This document shows, one piece after another, positions 17,015-25,859 of a DNA stretch of 64,000 nt. The notes beneath the pieces were generated by a model. The model saw only the letters and a list, made by a program, of their open reading frames with translations, did not search any database and had not been told where the DNA came from. The position numbers and the translations under genes are program-made. Source of the stretch: Bifidobacteriaceae bacterium (GTDB lineage Bacteria > Actinomycetota > Actinomycetes > Actinomycetales > Bifidobacteriaceae); assembly GCA_022650895.1 (NCBI GenBank), contig JALCQC010000003.1, positions 112,052 to 176,051 of the forward strand. Direction: 5' to 3'. Within the stretch, counting starts at the first letter, position 1, and each line of letters starts with the position of its first letter.

Positions 17015-19012
17015 ATGACTTCTGAGGCTGGGGTGCGCTTGCTTGGCGCTCATGATGTTCAGCGCCTTGCAGCGAGCATCGGGATAAAGCCGACCAAAAA
17101 GCTCGGTCAAAATTTCATGATCGATCCGGGTACGGTTCGCCGCATCACTCGACTTTCCGGTGTTCAGGAAGGTCAGCATGTGGTGGAGGTGGGGCCAGGC
17201 CTCGGTTCCCTGACCCTCGCACTGCTGGAAGCCGGAGCAAAGGTCACTGCGGTCGAGATAGACCCGGTTTTGGCTCGCCAGCTTCCCTCGACGGTGGCAC
17301 AGTACGCCCCGGAAGCAGCAGAAGAGGGTAATCCCGCCATCATCACCACGGACGCACTGCAGGTCACTGCCGCAGACTTCCGCAACAGCGCCAGCGGCCT
17401 CGATACCACTCAGCCCTTCACGCTCGTCTCGAATCTGCCGTATAACGTGGCCACACCCATCCTGCTCACCTTCTTGGAACGGTTCAGCGGGCTGCACGAC
17501 GCACTCGTACTCGTTCAAAGCGAAGTGGCAGACCGGCTCTCCGCCACACCCGGCAGCAAAATCTATGGATCCCCCTCAGTGAAACTGGCGTGGTACGGCT
17601 CATCCCAAAAGGCGGGCACGGTGGGCAGGAACGTGTTCTGGCCGGTTCCGAACGTCGATTCCTCGCTCGTCGCCTTCACCCGCGATGCCAAGCGGCCTGA
17701 GAATCTGCGCGAGCTCACCTTCTCCATCATCGACGCGGCCTTTGCACAGCGGCGCAAAACTTTGCGCGCGGCACTCAAGGGACTCGTCACCGTGGACCAG
17801 TTGAAGGCTGCGGGCATCGATCCTTCCCTGCGCGGCGAGAAGCTGAGCATCGATGACTTCATCGCCATCGCACAACAGGTGGCGGGAGCAGTGCCAGGCA
17901 GCCGCCCAAAAGTGGTGTCGGGGCTCTCAACCCCCGCGGTGTCCGAAACCCTCCTCGCCGGAAACACCGCCGAGACTGAGGCCGCCGCACCCCACAGAAG
18001 GAAAACGGCACGGCGAACTTTCCTACAGATTCGCACTCCTGCAAAAATCAATGTGACGCTGCACGTGGGCATGCCGGCAAAAGCACCAGGCACTGACGAC
18101 GATGCCAACGACGCCACAACCCAGCGCAGCATGGAAACCGTCTATTGCTCCGTCGGTCTGTACGACGACGTGGAACTCACGCTCAAAAAACGTGGCGCAG
18201 GCTTTTCTCTCGATCTTGAGGGCGACAACCTCGGCGACTTGGTTCTCGACACCTCCGATATGCGTGACAATCTGGCCGTTCAGGCGCTTTTCGCCCTCGC
18301 CAAGGAAGCTGGCAAGGCTCCGAACGTGGGAATTCGCATCGCCAAACGCATTCCCGTTTCTGGCGGACTGGGAAGCGCCTCGGCCGATGCCGCCGCCGTT
18401 CTTGTGGGGCTCAACGAGCTCTGGGAACTGGGCTACAGCACGGCGAAACTCCGCAGCATCGGCGCTTCGTTGCGTCCGGAAGTGGCGTTCTGCATCACCG
18501 GTGGCGTCTTTAAGGGAAGCGGCGCGGGAGACATCATCTCCCCCATTGACACAGAGACTCTGGGCACGCTGAGCACGCTGCTGGCTTCGAGCACGGTGCT
18601 CCTGGGCACCTATCACGAAGGTCTTTCGACGCCGGACGTCTATGCGGAGTTCGACCGCCAACGCGCAGCGGAGGAACGCCCGACCACGGACTCAGGCTCA
18701 GCTGCAAGCTCAGTTTCAGCCGCAGATTTGCACTCAGTCGCAGACTCCAGTTCCGAAGGCACCTGCCACAACGACCTGGGAAACCCTGTTACCGCCCTGT
18801 ATCCACGCGCCGGTGCCGCTCTCCACGACGCACTGTCGGCCGCCCCGGGCGTTCAGGCGTTCATCTCGGGTTCCGGTCCTACGGTGGTGGCCTGCCTGCC
18901 GGATGCCAAGTCGGCATGGAAGGTCATCGGGGCATGGAAGCAAAGCCGCAACGTCGACCGCATCGTGCGAGTGGAGGCCCCCGCGGAAATCTCTATTTCT
19001 TCGGAAGTCTGA
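17015..19012 (+). CDS. Fused RsmA (KsgA) 16S rRNA dimethyltransferase - IspE CDP-methylerythritol kinase
   Basis: One uninterrupted frame of 665 residues; ATG 17015 follows AAAGGAC, and the frame is open 22 codons further upstream. Residues 1 to about 300 are RsmA, which dimethylates two adenosines of 16S helix 45: PTKKLGQNF, SAM motif EVGPGLGS (from Gly60) and catalytic NLPYN from Asn140. After a linker of about 35 residues, IspE (about 337-665), a GHMP kinase of the MEP isoprenoid pathway, begins with RTPAKINVTL (Pro342), has the ATP loop PVSGGLGSASADAAA (from Pro447) and ends with SGSGP (618-622). A Ser/Ala-rich insertion sits near residue 560. Both halves look catalytically intact. Its 3' end overlaps the convergent MATE gene by 20 bases. 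Confidence 0.9.
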   Translation: MTSEAGVRLLGAHDVQRLAASIGIKPTKKLGQNFMIDPGTVRRITRLSGVQEGQHVVEVGPGLGSLTLALLEAGAKVTAVEIDPVLARQLPSTVAQYAPEAAEEGNPAIITTDALQVTAADFRNSASGLDTTQPFTLVSNLPYNVATPILLTFLERFSGLHDALVLVQSEVADRLSATPGSKIYGSPSVKLAWYGSSQKAGTVGRNVFWPVPNVDSSLVAFTRDAKRPENLRELTFSIIDAAFAQRRKTLRAALKGLVTVDQLKAAGIDPSLRGEKLSIDDFIAIAQQVAGAVPGSRPKVVSGLSTPAVSETLLAGNTAETEAAAPHRRKTARRTFLQIRTPAKINVTLHVGMPAKAPGTDDDANDATTQRSMETVYCSVGLYDDVELTLKKRGAGFSLDLEGDNLGDLVLDTSDMRDNLAVQALFALAKEAGKAPNVGIRIAKRIPVSGGLGSASADAAAVLVGLNELWELGYSTAKLRSIGASLRPEVAFCITGGVFKGSGAGDIISPIDTETLGTLSTLLASSTVLLGTYHEGLSTPDVYAEFDRQRAAEERPTTDSGSAASSVSAADLHSVADSSSEGTCHNDLGNPVTALYPRAGAALHDALSAAPGVQAFISGSGPTVVACLPDAKSAWKVIGAWKQSRNVDRIVRVEAPAEISISSEV

Positions 19013-20369
19013 CCGTTCCCTTGCCCTTCTCGGCAACCTGCAACTCCCGCAGGATGCGCATCTGCAGCGGAATGGTGATGCCGAGAGCCAAGATGTCCGC
19101 CACCGGCTGCGCCATCTGGACGCCAAGGAAACCGAAAATCGGAGGCAGAATCAGCAGCGCAGGAACGAGTCCAAGGCCCTGACGCGCAATGCCAACGATG
19201 CTGGAGACCAAGGTGCGGCCGATGGTCTGCTGCATCATGTTGGACATCACGATGAAGCCGGACAGCGGCAGCGTGCAGCACTGAAGGCGCAATGCCAACG
19301 CACCATACGACACCACCTGCGGATCGTTGCGGAAGATGGTGATGAGATGCGGGGCAAAACTGATCTGCAAAATTGAGGACACGACCAGCAACACCGTTGA
19401 CGCCTGCACCACGAACCAATAGCCTTTGCGGACACGCGAGAGGATTCCGGCACCGTAGTTATAGCCGCACACCGGCTGGAAGCCCTGCCCGAAGCCGATC
19501 ATGATGGTGTTGGTGAACGTGATGATGCGCGAGACGATGGCCATGGCGGCGATGGCGGCGTCGCCGTAAGGATTCGCCGCAACGTTGAGGAAGGTCACTG
19601 CCACCGACAGCATTCCGTTGCGCAGAAGGCTCGGCAGACCGCCGCCCACCATCTCGCGCAGCAGCAGCATATCGGGCTTGTAGTTACGCAGGCTCAGGTG
19701 CACGGTGCCGGTCTTCGTGTGCAGAATCAGCAGCATCAGGAACGAAACGCACTGCGAAATGGCGGTGGCCAACCCCGCGCCGAAAATTCCCATGCCGAGG
19801 ACAAAGATGAAGATCGGCTCCAGAATGATGTTGAGCACCGCACCCGAAATGATGCCGATCATGGAGTAAGCGGCGAGACCCTGATAGCGCATCTGCGGGT
19901 TGAGCACGAAGGTGGCGCAGTAGAAGGGCGCCGAGAACAGCAGCGGCCTGATGTAGTCCAGAGCAAGCGGCTCGATGGTGGCGGTGGCACCGAAAAGGCC
20001 AACCAACTGACGAATGAAAATCAGGCCGACGACCCCGATCAGCGCGCCCACACCAAGGGCGGTGAAAAAACCCACCGACACCAGGCGGCGAGCGCGTGAG
20101 ATGTTCTTCTTTCCCAATTCAATGGAAAGCTTGTTGCCCGAACCCTGACCGAAAAGCAAGCCCGTGGCCTGAATGATCACCATGATGGGGAAGGCGATGC
20201 CGAGTGCTCCCGAAGCGGACGTTCCCAAACGACCCACGAAGAATGTGTCTGTAAGGTTGTAGATGATGCTGACAACGTTCGCGATGACAGCTGGAATGGC
20301 CATCCGAACGATAAGGCGACGGAGGGGTGCTTGGGTCATCTGGAGATACTTCTCATCCAAAGTGGCCAC
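18993..20369 (-). CDS. MATE-family efflux transporter
   Basis: Twelve-helix exporter of 458 residues (DinF/NorM-type MATE fold: PAVIANVVSIIYNLTDTFFV, GQGFQPVCGYNYGA in the second half). It probably extrudes drugs or metabolites by Na+ or H+ antiport; the substrate cannot be read. The start is GTG at 20369, preceded by GGGAGGAAT. It is convergent with rsmA-ispE and the last 20 bases of both genes overlap, so the two stop regions are mutually antisense. Confidence 0.88.
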   Translation of the reverse strand: MATLDEKYLQMTQAPLRRLIVRMAIPAVIANVVSIIYNLTDTFFVGRLGTSASGALGIAFPIMVIIQATGLLFGQGSGNKLSIELGKKNISRARRLVSVGFFTALGVGALIGVVGLIFIRQLVGLFGATATIEPLALDYIRPLLFSAPFYCATFVLNPQMRYQGLAAYSMIGIISGAVLNIILEPIFIFVLGMGIFGAGLATAISQCVSFLMLLILHTKTGTVHLSLRNYKPDMLLLREMVGGGLPSLLRNGMLSVAVTFLNVAANPYGDAAIAAMAIVSRIITFTNTIMIGFGQGFQPVCGYNYGAGILSRVRKGYWFVVQASTVLLVVSSILQISFAPHLITIFRNDPQVVSYGALALRLQCCTLPLSGFIVMSNMMQQTIGRTLVSSIVGIARQGLGLVPALLILPPIFGFLGVQMAQPVADILALGITIPLQMRILRELQVAEKGKGTVRLPKK

Positions 20370-20527
20370 GTATTCCTCCCAACAAACAGGCCTAGGTTAA
20401 CAAATTCACACGAATTACGCCCGGGAGCAATCAAACGACGAGATTACGTGAAGCTTTGAGTCCAGAACCCACGTACCCGCCGTACAGACTAGAGTTGGAG
20501 CCGTATAGCTCTGGGAGAAAGGCAGCC

Positions 20528-21154
20528 ATGACGACACCTGGATCGGTTCAATCCGAGCGCAAAGCACGGAAAGAATTCGTGAGAGACCGCCAGCGGATGG
20601 TCATCACTGTTGCCGTATGCTTCCTTGTGGCGTGCGTCGTTCTCGCCACCCTCACCATCCTGGGGGTCTTCAAGAAGGAAGAGGAAAAGGCCGTTGTTGA
20701 CGCCTCGACCAATTACGGCGTGAGCGCTCCCTGCATCGCCAAAGACACCACTGCTCCCGATTACACCGCCATCACCGTCCGCGTTCTCAACGGCACCTCA
20801 AAGTCCGGTCTGGCGAGGGCTTTGGGGCAGGCACTAGCGAACCGTGGCTTCGTGTTGCAGGGCGTCTCCGATTACCAGAAAAACGACGTTGCCCGCACTG
20901 AAATCCGTTTCGGCGAAAAGGGTCTGTCAGAGGCCTATACGCTCTACGCCCAGTTCAATGACGCGATTCTGCGCATGGACAACCGCACCGACAAATTGGT
21001 GGATGTCATCGTCGGCGAGACTTTCGACGATTTGAACGACACCGATCAGATCTCAACGACCGCAGGCACCAAACTCACGTCGGTCGGTGGGTGCGTCGCT
21101 GCGTCGAAACTAACGGATCTGCCGGCAGCCACCAAGCACGACGCGGTGAAGTAG
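20528..21154 (+). CDS. LytR C-terminal-domain (LytR_C) membrane protein
   Basis: Protein of 208 residues from ATG 20528 (GGGAGAAAGG upstream; the frame is open 24 codons further). It has a charged N-terminus, one transmembrane helix (MVITVAVCFLVACVVLATLT), then an extracytoplasmic LytR_C domain with the typical VRVLNGTSKSGLARALGQAL and a VDVIVGETFDDL end. It lacks the LCP catalytic domain. Stand-alone LytR_C proteins are common in actinobacteria near envelope genes, but their role is unclear. It is convergent with the CCA-adding enzyme gene. Confidence 0.8.
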   Translation: MTTPGSVQSERKARKEFVRDRQRMVITVAVCFLVACVVLATLTILGVFKKEEEKAVVDASTNYGVSAPCIAKDTTAPDYTAITVRVLNGTSKSGLARALGQALANRGFVLQGVSDYQKNDVARTEIRFGEKGLSEAYTLYAQFNDAILRMDNRTDKLVDVIVGETFDDLNDTDQISTTAGTKLTSVGGCVAASKLTDLPAATKHDAVK

Positions 21155-21206
21155 CCCTGTCCATGGGCGCCAACGCCAGTTTCGACACGTCAGCTATTTC
21201 GACACG

Positions 21207-22619
21207 TCAGTTTTGTTCCTTCCACCACCGCTTGAGTTCCTCCACTGCCACGTCCTCGTCGACCTCGCCATTTTCCATGCGAAACTCCAGCATGTGCTTG
21301 TAGGCCTTGCCCACCATCGGCCCGGGTTCCAGCCCCAGCAGCTCCATGATCTGGGAACCATTTAGCGTTGGCCGAATGGAGTCGAGATCCTCTTTCTTCT
21401 TCAGCTCGCTCACACGGGCTTCCATCTCATCCATCGCCTGATCGAACATAAGCGCCTTGCGCTTGTTCTGCGTGGTGGCGTCGGCGCGCGTGAGGCGGTT
21501 GAGGCGGTAATAGAGGGGGCCGGAGTCGGCCACATACCGCCTTACTGCGGAATCGGTCCATGGTTCATCCACGTAACCGTGGAAGCGCAGATGCAACTCG
21601 ATGAGCTTGCAGACGTCCGCGATGACCTGACGATCGAAACGCAGCGCGCGCAACCGCTTCGCTGCCATTTTGGCACCCACCACGTCGTGATGGTGGAAAC
21701 TGACCTTGCCGCCGGCTTCAAAACGACGGGTCTTGGGCTTACCAATATCGTGCAGCAGCGCCGCCAGACGCAACACCAGATCCGGTGCCGGCACAGGGCC
21801 TTCGGCGTCGGTCTCCAGCGCGATGGCACGATCCACCACCGTGAGCGTGTGTTCGAAGACGTCCTTATGACGATGGTGCTCGTCGATTTCAAGCTGGAGG
21901 GCGGGCACTTCGGGAATCACGCGCTCTGCGAGGCCGGAATCCACCAGCGCCTCGATCCCGGCGTGGGGATTGTCGGAGAGCAGCATCTTGACGAGTTCAT
22001 CGCGCACGCGCTCTGCCGAAACGATGTCGATGCGATCTACCATCTTCGTCAGCGCCTCGGCGGTGGAGGCCTCGATGGTGAAACCGAGCTGGGCCACGAA
22101 GCGGATAGCGCGCATCATGCGCAGCGGGTCGTCGTCGAAGGACTGTTCCGCAGAGACAGGGGTGCGCAGCAATTTCCGCTGCAGATCGTTGGCGCCATTG
22201 AAAGGATCGACGAAAACGAGGTCTGGCACACGCAGCGCCATGGCATTCACCGTGAAGTCGCGGCGGGAAAGATCCCCCTCCAGGTTGTCACCATAGTTGA
22301 CTTCAGGCTTACGGGAGTTCGGATCATACTTATCGGAGCGGTAGGTGGTCACCTCAACGGAAATCTCGGTGCCGTCTTTGGAACGACGTTTGGCTCCCAA
22401 GGTGCCGAATTTACGGCCCATATCCCAGAATCCCTCGCCCCAGCGGCGCAGAATGGGCTCGAACTGCTCTGGACGCGCCGAAGTGGTGAAATCAAAATCG
22501 TGCGCGGTGCGGTGCAGCAGAAGGTCACGTACCGGTCCGCCCACGAGGGCGAGCTCATAGCCTTGCTGCTGAAAAAGCCTGCCTAATTCGATCGCTTCCG
22601 GTCTGACCTCAAACGTCAC
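21207..22619 (-). CDS. cca: CCA-adding tRNA nucleotidyltransferase
   Basis: Enzyme of 470 residues that builds or repairs the 3' CCA of tRNA. The class II nucleotidyltransferase head has LVGGPVRDLLL and the catalytic DFDFTTSA, followed by RRDFTVNAMAL and the RRMMRAIRF-like segment DDPLRMMRAIRFVAQLGF. An HD domain is present in the C-terminal half (FEHTLTVVDRA, LAALLHDIGKP). The GTG at 22619 is chosen (AAAGG seven bases upstream); another GTG five codons earlier is possible. This gene, a divergent Nudix gene and the MurJ operon keep the same order as pcnA-mutT4-Rv3909-mviN of Mycobacterium tuberculosis. It is needed here because the tRNA gene in this window lacks an encoded CCA. Confidence 0.9.
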   Translation of the reverse strand: MTFEVRPEAIELGRLFQQQGYELALVGGPVRDLLLHRTAHDFDFTTSARPEQFEPILRRWGEGFWDMGRKFGTLGAKRRSKDGTEISVEVTTYRSDKYDPNSRKPEVNYGDNLEGDLSRRDFTVNAMALRVPDLVFVDPFNGANDLQRKLLRTPVSAEQSFDDDPLRMMRAIRFVAQLGFTIEASTAEALTKMVDRIDIVSAERVRDELVKMLLSDNPHAGIEALVDSGLAERVIPEVPALQLEIDEHHRHKDVFEHTLTVVDRAIALETDAEGPVPAPDLVLRLAALLHDIGKPKTRRFEAGGKVSFHHHDVVGAKMAAKRLRALRFDRQVIADVCKLIELHLRFHGYVDEPWTDSAVRRYVADSGPLYYRLNRLTRADATTQNKRKALMFDQAMDEMEARVSELKKKEDLDSIRPTLNGSQIMELLGLEPGPMVGKAYKHMLEFRMENGEVDEDVAVEELKRWWKEQN

Positions 22620-22779
22620 GGATGCACCTTTCACTCACGAACTGCCGACGAATCTTTGCGCACTCCAGCTTACCTGCACCCTCACCTAGCGCCGCCTCCC
22701 CGCGGCTGTATCATGCGTGAAAACAGTGGAAAATATACCATTACCCCACCTGCACAATCATTTACGTAAAGTAGTGACT

Positions 22780-23376
22780 ATGACTACTCCGAGGGACGTT
22801 GCCCGCATGCTGCGCGGTTCAGCCACGCCCTCGCAGCAAATCAAGCCCCTGGAAGAGCCCGCTCACCCCAGTCCGGCCATGATGCCGAAGAAGCGGACGG
22901 AACCTTCCACGCCGTCCACCTTCGCCTCCCTCGACGCCCGCGAACTACCGGTTCAGCGTGAGTACTCGGCCGGTGGCCTCATCTTCAACGAAAACGATGA
23001 AGTCGCCATCATCGCGCGCCATTCGCGGTCAGGACACCTGGAATGGTGCCTGCCCAAGGGCCATATCGAAAAGGGCGAGACTCCCGAAGAGACAGCCGTG
23101 CGGGAAGTCCACGAGGAAACTGGCATTCTGGGCCGTATCACGGGTTCCATCGCCACCATCGACTACTGGTTCACAGGTGACACCACGCGCGTGCACAAGT
23201 TGGTGCACCATTACGTTCTTGAAAAAGTTTCGGGTGAACTTAGCGTGGAGGGAGACCCCGATCACGAAGCAGAGGATGCGGCGTGGGTAAAATTCGATGA
23301 GCTCAACAATGTGCTGAGCTACCCCAATGAACGTCGAATCGTTTGGCTCTATTCAAGGAAGTATCACCGACAGTGA
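22780..23376 (+). CDS. Nudix hydrolase (MutT4-like)
   Basis: Protein of 198 residues with a full Nudix box, GHIEKGETPEETAVREVHEETGI by pattern G-x5-E-x7-REVHEETGI at about residues 91-113. It hydrolyses a nucleoside diphosphate-linked substrate that cannot be named. ATG 22780 is used; a GTG one codon earlier is equally possible, and no strong ribosome site is visible. The first 60 residues are Pro-rich and probably disordered. It is the first gene of a coupled operon: its stop codon overlaps the next start by four bases (GTGA). Confidence 0.85.
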   Translation: MTTPRDVARMLRGSATPSQQIKPLEEPAHPSPAMMPKKRTEPSTPSTFASLDARELPVQREYSAGGLIFNENDEVAIIARHSRSGHLEWCLPKGHIEKGETPEETAVREVHEETGILGRITGSIATIDYWFTGDTTRVHKLVHHYVLEKVSGELSVEGDPDHEAEDAAWVKFDELNNVLSYPNERRIVWLYSRKYHRQ

Positions 23377-25859
23377 CTGCAAAACACCACCGTTCCGTTG
23401 CTGCACGCCTTCGGCACGGACTTTTGGCAGCGCTTAGCGCCTGCGCGGCGTTGACGGTGAGCGCTGTCGGCGTCACCGTTCCGCTTTCAGGCGGCTCCAA
23501 CGGCTCAGGTGTCACGACGGCGTCCAGTGTTGCCACCGCCGCAGCAGCGGAAAATACCGTGAGCAGCCAGGTGTCCGTGATCTTAAAGAAGACCACCGCC
23601 ATCGTCACCGACACCTCGGGCTACGAGGCCACCATCGAGATCAAGAACTCCAGCGACACCCCCCTGCAGGAGGGAACACTTACCCTCAGCACCTCGTCGT
23701 CCTCTTTCAGCTCGTCGACGTCAATGCAAAACTGGGCAGACGCGGAAACGCATGTTCCCACTCCCCTCACCCTTGATACCGAGAGCGTTCCTGCCCTGAA
23801 AAAGGGCGGTTCCACCACGTTGCACGTCGGGCTGGAGTCCGATGATGCCGCCCTCGGCCGCATCCATTCATGGGGAGCCAAGCCGCTGCTGCTGAACTAC
23901 CACGCGCTGACGGATACGGAACAGACCGCTGACCAGACTGCAGTCGACTCCCAGTTACACTCTTACTTCACCCGCTCCCACGATGGCTTCAAAGAGGCGG
24001 CCACACCGAAAATCACCATCACGACGGTGCTTCCCCTCACAGCAGTGAAGAAGGATATCGAAAAAGACGGCATCCACGACCTCATCAGCGACCCGGCGAC
24101 CGGCACCGACATCACGCAGGGATCGGATGAAGCAGCGACCGAGACGAAAAACGAAGTCTCCCTCGCTAACAAACACCGGTCCCTTCAAGTCATCGCCGAC
24201 CCGGACAGCCTTCTCAACGCCGGTAATCTCAGGCAATCGGCACTAGCGGGACTCATGCAGCCCTATGCTTTCGACATCACCTCACGAGCGCTGGTCAACT
24301 CGCAGACATGGGCGAAGGCGGGCATTACGGATTCCGCGTGGGATGCTGACGCCGCACACACATTGGCGAAAACTCGGCTTCAGGAGGTCAACGACGCCGC
24401 CTCCAACAGCACAGATGATGATTCTGACTCAGCGAACTCCAAGGACTCTACAGATTCAGCTGATTCCACGGATTCCGGAAGTTCCACAGATTCAACAGAC
24501 TCTACCGACTCCGAAGCGACGAAACTCACCACTTCCGATCTCACGCCCATCGCATGGGAAGGCAAGTATTCCTGGGACAACACCAGTCTTTCGCTTGCAA
24601 AACAGCAAGGCTATTCAACGGTGATCTCCGAGACGGCAGAGCATTCCATCCAGGCGAATGTAGTGTCCGGACGCCAGAACGTGGAGACGGAGAACGGGGA
24701 AGTCACCGTCCTCGTGGCCGATGAGACGCTTTCCACGCTGGCACAGGGTGAACAGACCTCTGCCACGGCCCAGGCCGAGGAAAGTCAGGCGGGGCGCCTG
24801 GCACGCTTTGTTGCCCAGACCGCACTCTTCCAGATGCAAAGGCCCTACGTCTCGCGCAATCTTCTGATCTCCCTCGGCGATGTGCCTTCCATTTCCGCGG
24901 CAAACGAGATTCTCACCGCCCTCGAATCATCGGATTGGGTTTCACGCGGAACCATCGCGTCACTCATCAAAAGCGCGCATACCTCCACCGACACTGACAC
25001 GGGCACAGACACGAGCGGCGACAACGATGCCGACACCAGTGCCGACAACGACAGCAGCTCCTCCGACGACACCGATCTGCAACCCGACAATTCCGCGGAC
25101 AACGAGAACTTCACCCTCACCACCACGACGGCAAGCGACGCCCAAATAAAGGAAGTGGAGAATGCCCTCGACCGTCTCGAAGTCACGACGACGGCCATTG
25201 AGCGGCTACGCACCGCCATCATCAAAGAATCAGCCATCACCCAGGATGACGAGGGGGCCAAGAACAGCGATCCTCAGGCGCTGTCACGCCAGAATGCGCA
25301 GGAGAACGACGGTGACAAAGTCACGGCAGCGCAATGGCTCGGCAAGCTCACCACCGTCCATCAAGATTTGGCACTCATGGCCTTCGGGGCCACCAGCTCT
25401 GTACGCAACTCCATGCTGACGGCCGACGAATCCATGGCGGAAACCCTGTACTCATCGGTGAGTGTGGTACCTCCCTCCGGCATCAACGTCTTCAGCGAAA
25501 CGGCGCAGACGCCGACGACCGTGAAGAACATGCTGCCCTTCCCCATCTCCATCATGCTGCGGGCAACCACGGATTCCAACGCCATCACCATCACCAGTAA
25601 ACGCAACATCGAGGTGCCCGCGGGCTCGGAGGCACAGGCGACCTTCAAGATTCGTGTGGTGGGAACGGGTTCCGCGATCGCAACCTTCGCCACGGTCGAC
25701 AGGGACGGGCATGCTTTTGGTACCGCTCAGAGTTCGACCATCAAAAGCCAACTCACCATCTACGATATGAGCGGCAACGTTCTTATTATTCTTGCCCTGC
25801 TGCTGGGAGCCGTCGGCATCTATCGGCAGGCCACCCGACGGAAGGACCCCGACCAGTGA
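23373..25859 (+). CDS. DUF6049 family secreted/membrane protein
   Basis: Protein of 828 residues. The start is GTG 23373, overlapping the Nudix stop as GTGA, with AAGGAAG eleven bases upstream. A signal peptide (GLLAALSACAALTVSAVGVTV) is followed by a large extracytoplasmic region with two Asp/Ser-rich low-complexity inserts (about residues 345-390 and 540-580) and a C-terminal transmembrane helix (VLIILALLLGAVGIY). It corresponds in position and layout to Rv3909 of mycobacteria, an uncharacterised partner of MurJ. It overlaps murJ by four bases, so translation is likely coupled. A role in peptidoglycan or lipid II export is inferred only from this conserved linkage. Confidence 0.8.
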   Translation: MTAKHHRSVAARLRHGLLAALSACAALTVSAVGVTVPLSGGSNGSGVTTASSVATAAAAENTVSSQVSVILKKTTAIVTDTSGYEATIEIKNSSDTPLQEGTLTLSTSSSSFSSSTSMQNWADAETHVPTPLTLDTESVPALKKGGSTTLHVGLESDDAALGRIHSWGAKPLLLNYHALTDTEQTADQTAVDSQLHSYFTRSHDGFKEAATPKITITTVLPLTAVKKDIEKDGIHDLISDPATGTDITQGSDEAATETKNEVSLANKHRSLQVIADPDSLLNAGNLRQSALAGLMQPYAFDITSRALVNSQTWAKAGITDSAWDADAAHTLAKTRLQEVNDAASNSTDDDSDSANSKDSTDSADSTDSGSSTDSTDSTDSEATKLTTSDLTPIAWEGKYSWDNTSLSLAKQQGYSTVISETAEHSIQANVVSGRQNVETENGEVTVLVADETLSTLAQGEQTSATAQAEESQAGRLARFVAQTALFQMQRPYVSRNLLISLGDVPSISAANEILTALESSDWVSRGTIASLIKSAHTSTDTDTGTDTSGDNDADTSADNDSSSSDDTDLQPDNSADNENFTLTTTTASDAQIKEVENALDRLEVTTTAIERLRTAIIKESAITQDDEGAKNSDPQALSRQNAQENDGDKVTAAQWLGKLTTVHQDLALMAFGATSSVRNSMLTADESMAETLYSSVSVVPPSGINVFSETAQTPTTVKNMLPFPISIMLRATTDSNAITITSKRNIEVPAGSEAQATFKIRVVGTGSAIATFATVDRDGHAFGTAQSSTIKSQLTIYDMSGNVLIILALLLGAVGIYRQATRRKDPDQ

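Noticed and set aside
17880-18030. A frameshift or missed stop separating rsmA and ispE.
   Set aside because: The frame is continuous, no ribosome site with a start codon precedes the IspE N-terminus RTPAKIN, and the linker codon use looks like the rest of the gene. Only read-level data could reopen this.
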